Part shown: in pieces, positions 63,562 through 64,000 of the stretch | Layout: each line of letters begins with the position of its first letter | Position numbering within the stretch: the first letter of the stretch is position 1 | From: a bacterium | GTDB lineage: Bacteria > SAR324 > XYD2-FULL-50-16 | Assembly (NCBI GenBank): GCA_018829445.1 | Contig: JAHJTV010000073.1 | Location: forward strand, 1-64,000 | Length of the DNA stretch: 64,000 nt | Reading direction: 5' to 3' | Translations under genes and position numbers: made by a program | Notes under the pieces: generated by a model | What the model was told of the DNA's origin: nothing | Seen by the model: only the letters and a program-made list of their open reading frames with translations | The model's database searches: none

Positions 63562-64000
63562 TTAGTTGGATTCAACAGCTTTTTTCAATTCTTGTGCAAT
63601 CTGATGAAGTTGGGCAATGGTTTCCCTGGTGATGGGTTCATCATCTGTTGTTACCAGCCCCTTTATCTTCGGAAGTTGAGCTGCTATCTTCTTTAAGACT
63701 GGTTGACTTGCCACCAGGTCTTTCATGCTATCCAATGATCTGATATACACCTCGATTACATTGCCTTGAGTTAAAACTTTGGAGGCGTCCGCATCATAAT
63801 TCTTCATCAGACTTGAGGTACTGATATAAAGTGCTTCTATCCATCCGCCCAGGCTGACAGATACAGCCAGATGCTTATTTTTACGCTGGTTGAAAAGAAT
63901 TTCAGCAGAAGCAAAGATGTCATCAATCTTCTTTTCCGCTTCTTTTTGATTATTATCTTTTAAGGTCTGTTGCAGTTCGTTGATCTCTTTCTCCAGCCCC
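63562..64000 (-). CDS. unrecognised protein, C-terminal part only
   Basis: The frame is open from the right edge to a stop at 63562 and gives about 146 residues. It begins with a coiled-coil stretch (LEKEINELQQTLKDNNQKE), then a hydrophobic phrase (NKHLAVSVSLGGWIEALYI) and ends in HQIAQELKKAVESN. An internal ATG at 63807 is not the true start, since the upstream coding continues in frame. I cannot name a function. It is the first visible gene of this operon. Confidence 0.75.
   Translation of the reverse strand, partial: GLEKEINELQQTLKDNNQKEAEKKIDDIFASAEILFNQRKNKHLAVSVSLGGWIEALYISTSSLMKNYDADASKVLTQGNVIEVYIRSLDSMKDLVASQPVLKKIAAQLPKIKGLVTTDDEPITRETIAQLHQIAQELKKAVESN

Overview
The window looks like a piece of a Gram-negative bacterial chromosome with a moderate-to-low GC content (low-to-mid 40s by eye). 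It carries a TonB-dependent receptor, ExbB/ExbD/TonB, several lipoproteins, an outer-membrane beta-barrel, large HEAT/TPR proteins and a surface protein with a choice-of-anchor-U-like domain. That mix suggests a Desulfobacterota/deltaproteobacterium-like or SAR324-like organism; this is inference, and no rRNA or tRNA is present to settle it.

Layout. 1-2000: gene cassettes read on the minus strand and separated by two attC-like sites, with no integrase in the window (a CALIN-like cluster). 2693-5353: a periplasmic MsrA-MsrB fusion, a small conserved protein and a tandem ACT-domain protein. 5490-18866: a cobalamin uptake locus behind a cobalamin riboswitch. It holds a four-repeat lipoprotein, a BtuB-like receptor, a surface protein, ExbB-ExbD-TonB, a BtuF-like binding protein, BtuC and BtuD. 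It is interrupted by two opposite-strand genes, a HEAT-containing membrane protein and a CPBP protease. 18863-20245: a seven-repeat SBBP (beta-propeller) lipoprotein.

20587-33754: a six-gene minus-strand operon for a partner-switching pathway (RsbW-like kinase, STAS antagonist, GAF plus degenerate GGDEF, HEAT protein with a HEPN-like end, a giant beta-helix/TPR protein, SpoIIE-type phosphatase with HAMP). 34269-38990: a MoxR AAA+ ATPase followed by a very large vWA protein. 39070-42089: an operon of DUF350 membrane protein, transglutaminase-like protein and TPR protein. 42927-45741: an unrecognised protein, an intact PrsW protease and an alpha-oxoamine synthase.

46111-55060: a decaying region around an intact TPR-PDZ-CHAT lipoprotein. 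It has at least five broken CHAT-gene fragments, a frameshifted Phd/PIN toxin-antitoxin pair and an inverted-repeat element. 55131-59824: an RtcR regulator (CARF plus sigma-54 AAA+) divergent from an 851-residue membrane protein with a sigma-54-like promoter match; rtcB and rtcA are not here. 59819-64000: a minus-strand operon of a trypsin-like protease, a PrsW-like protein without its catalytic glutamates, a secreted vWA protein and a truncated gene at the edge.

The strongest leads are the RtcR/851-residue pair, the partner-switching operon with its giant protein, the CHAT-PDZ protein and its fragments, the four-repeat lipoprotein under B12 control, and the integrase-less cassette cluster.
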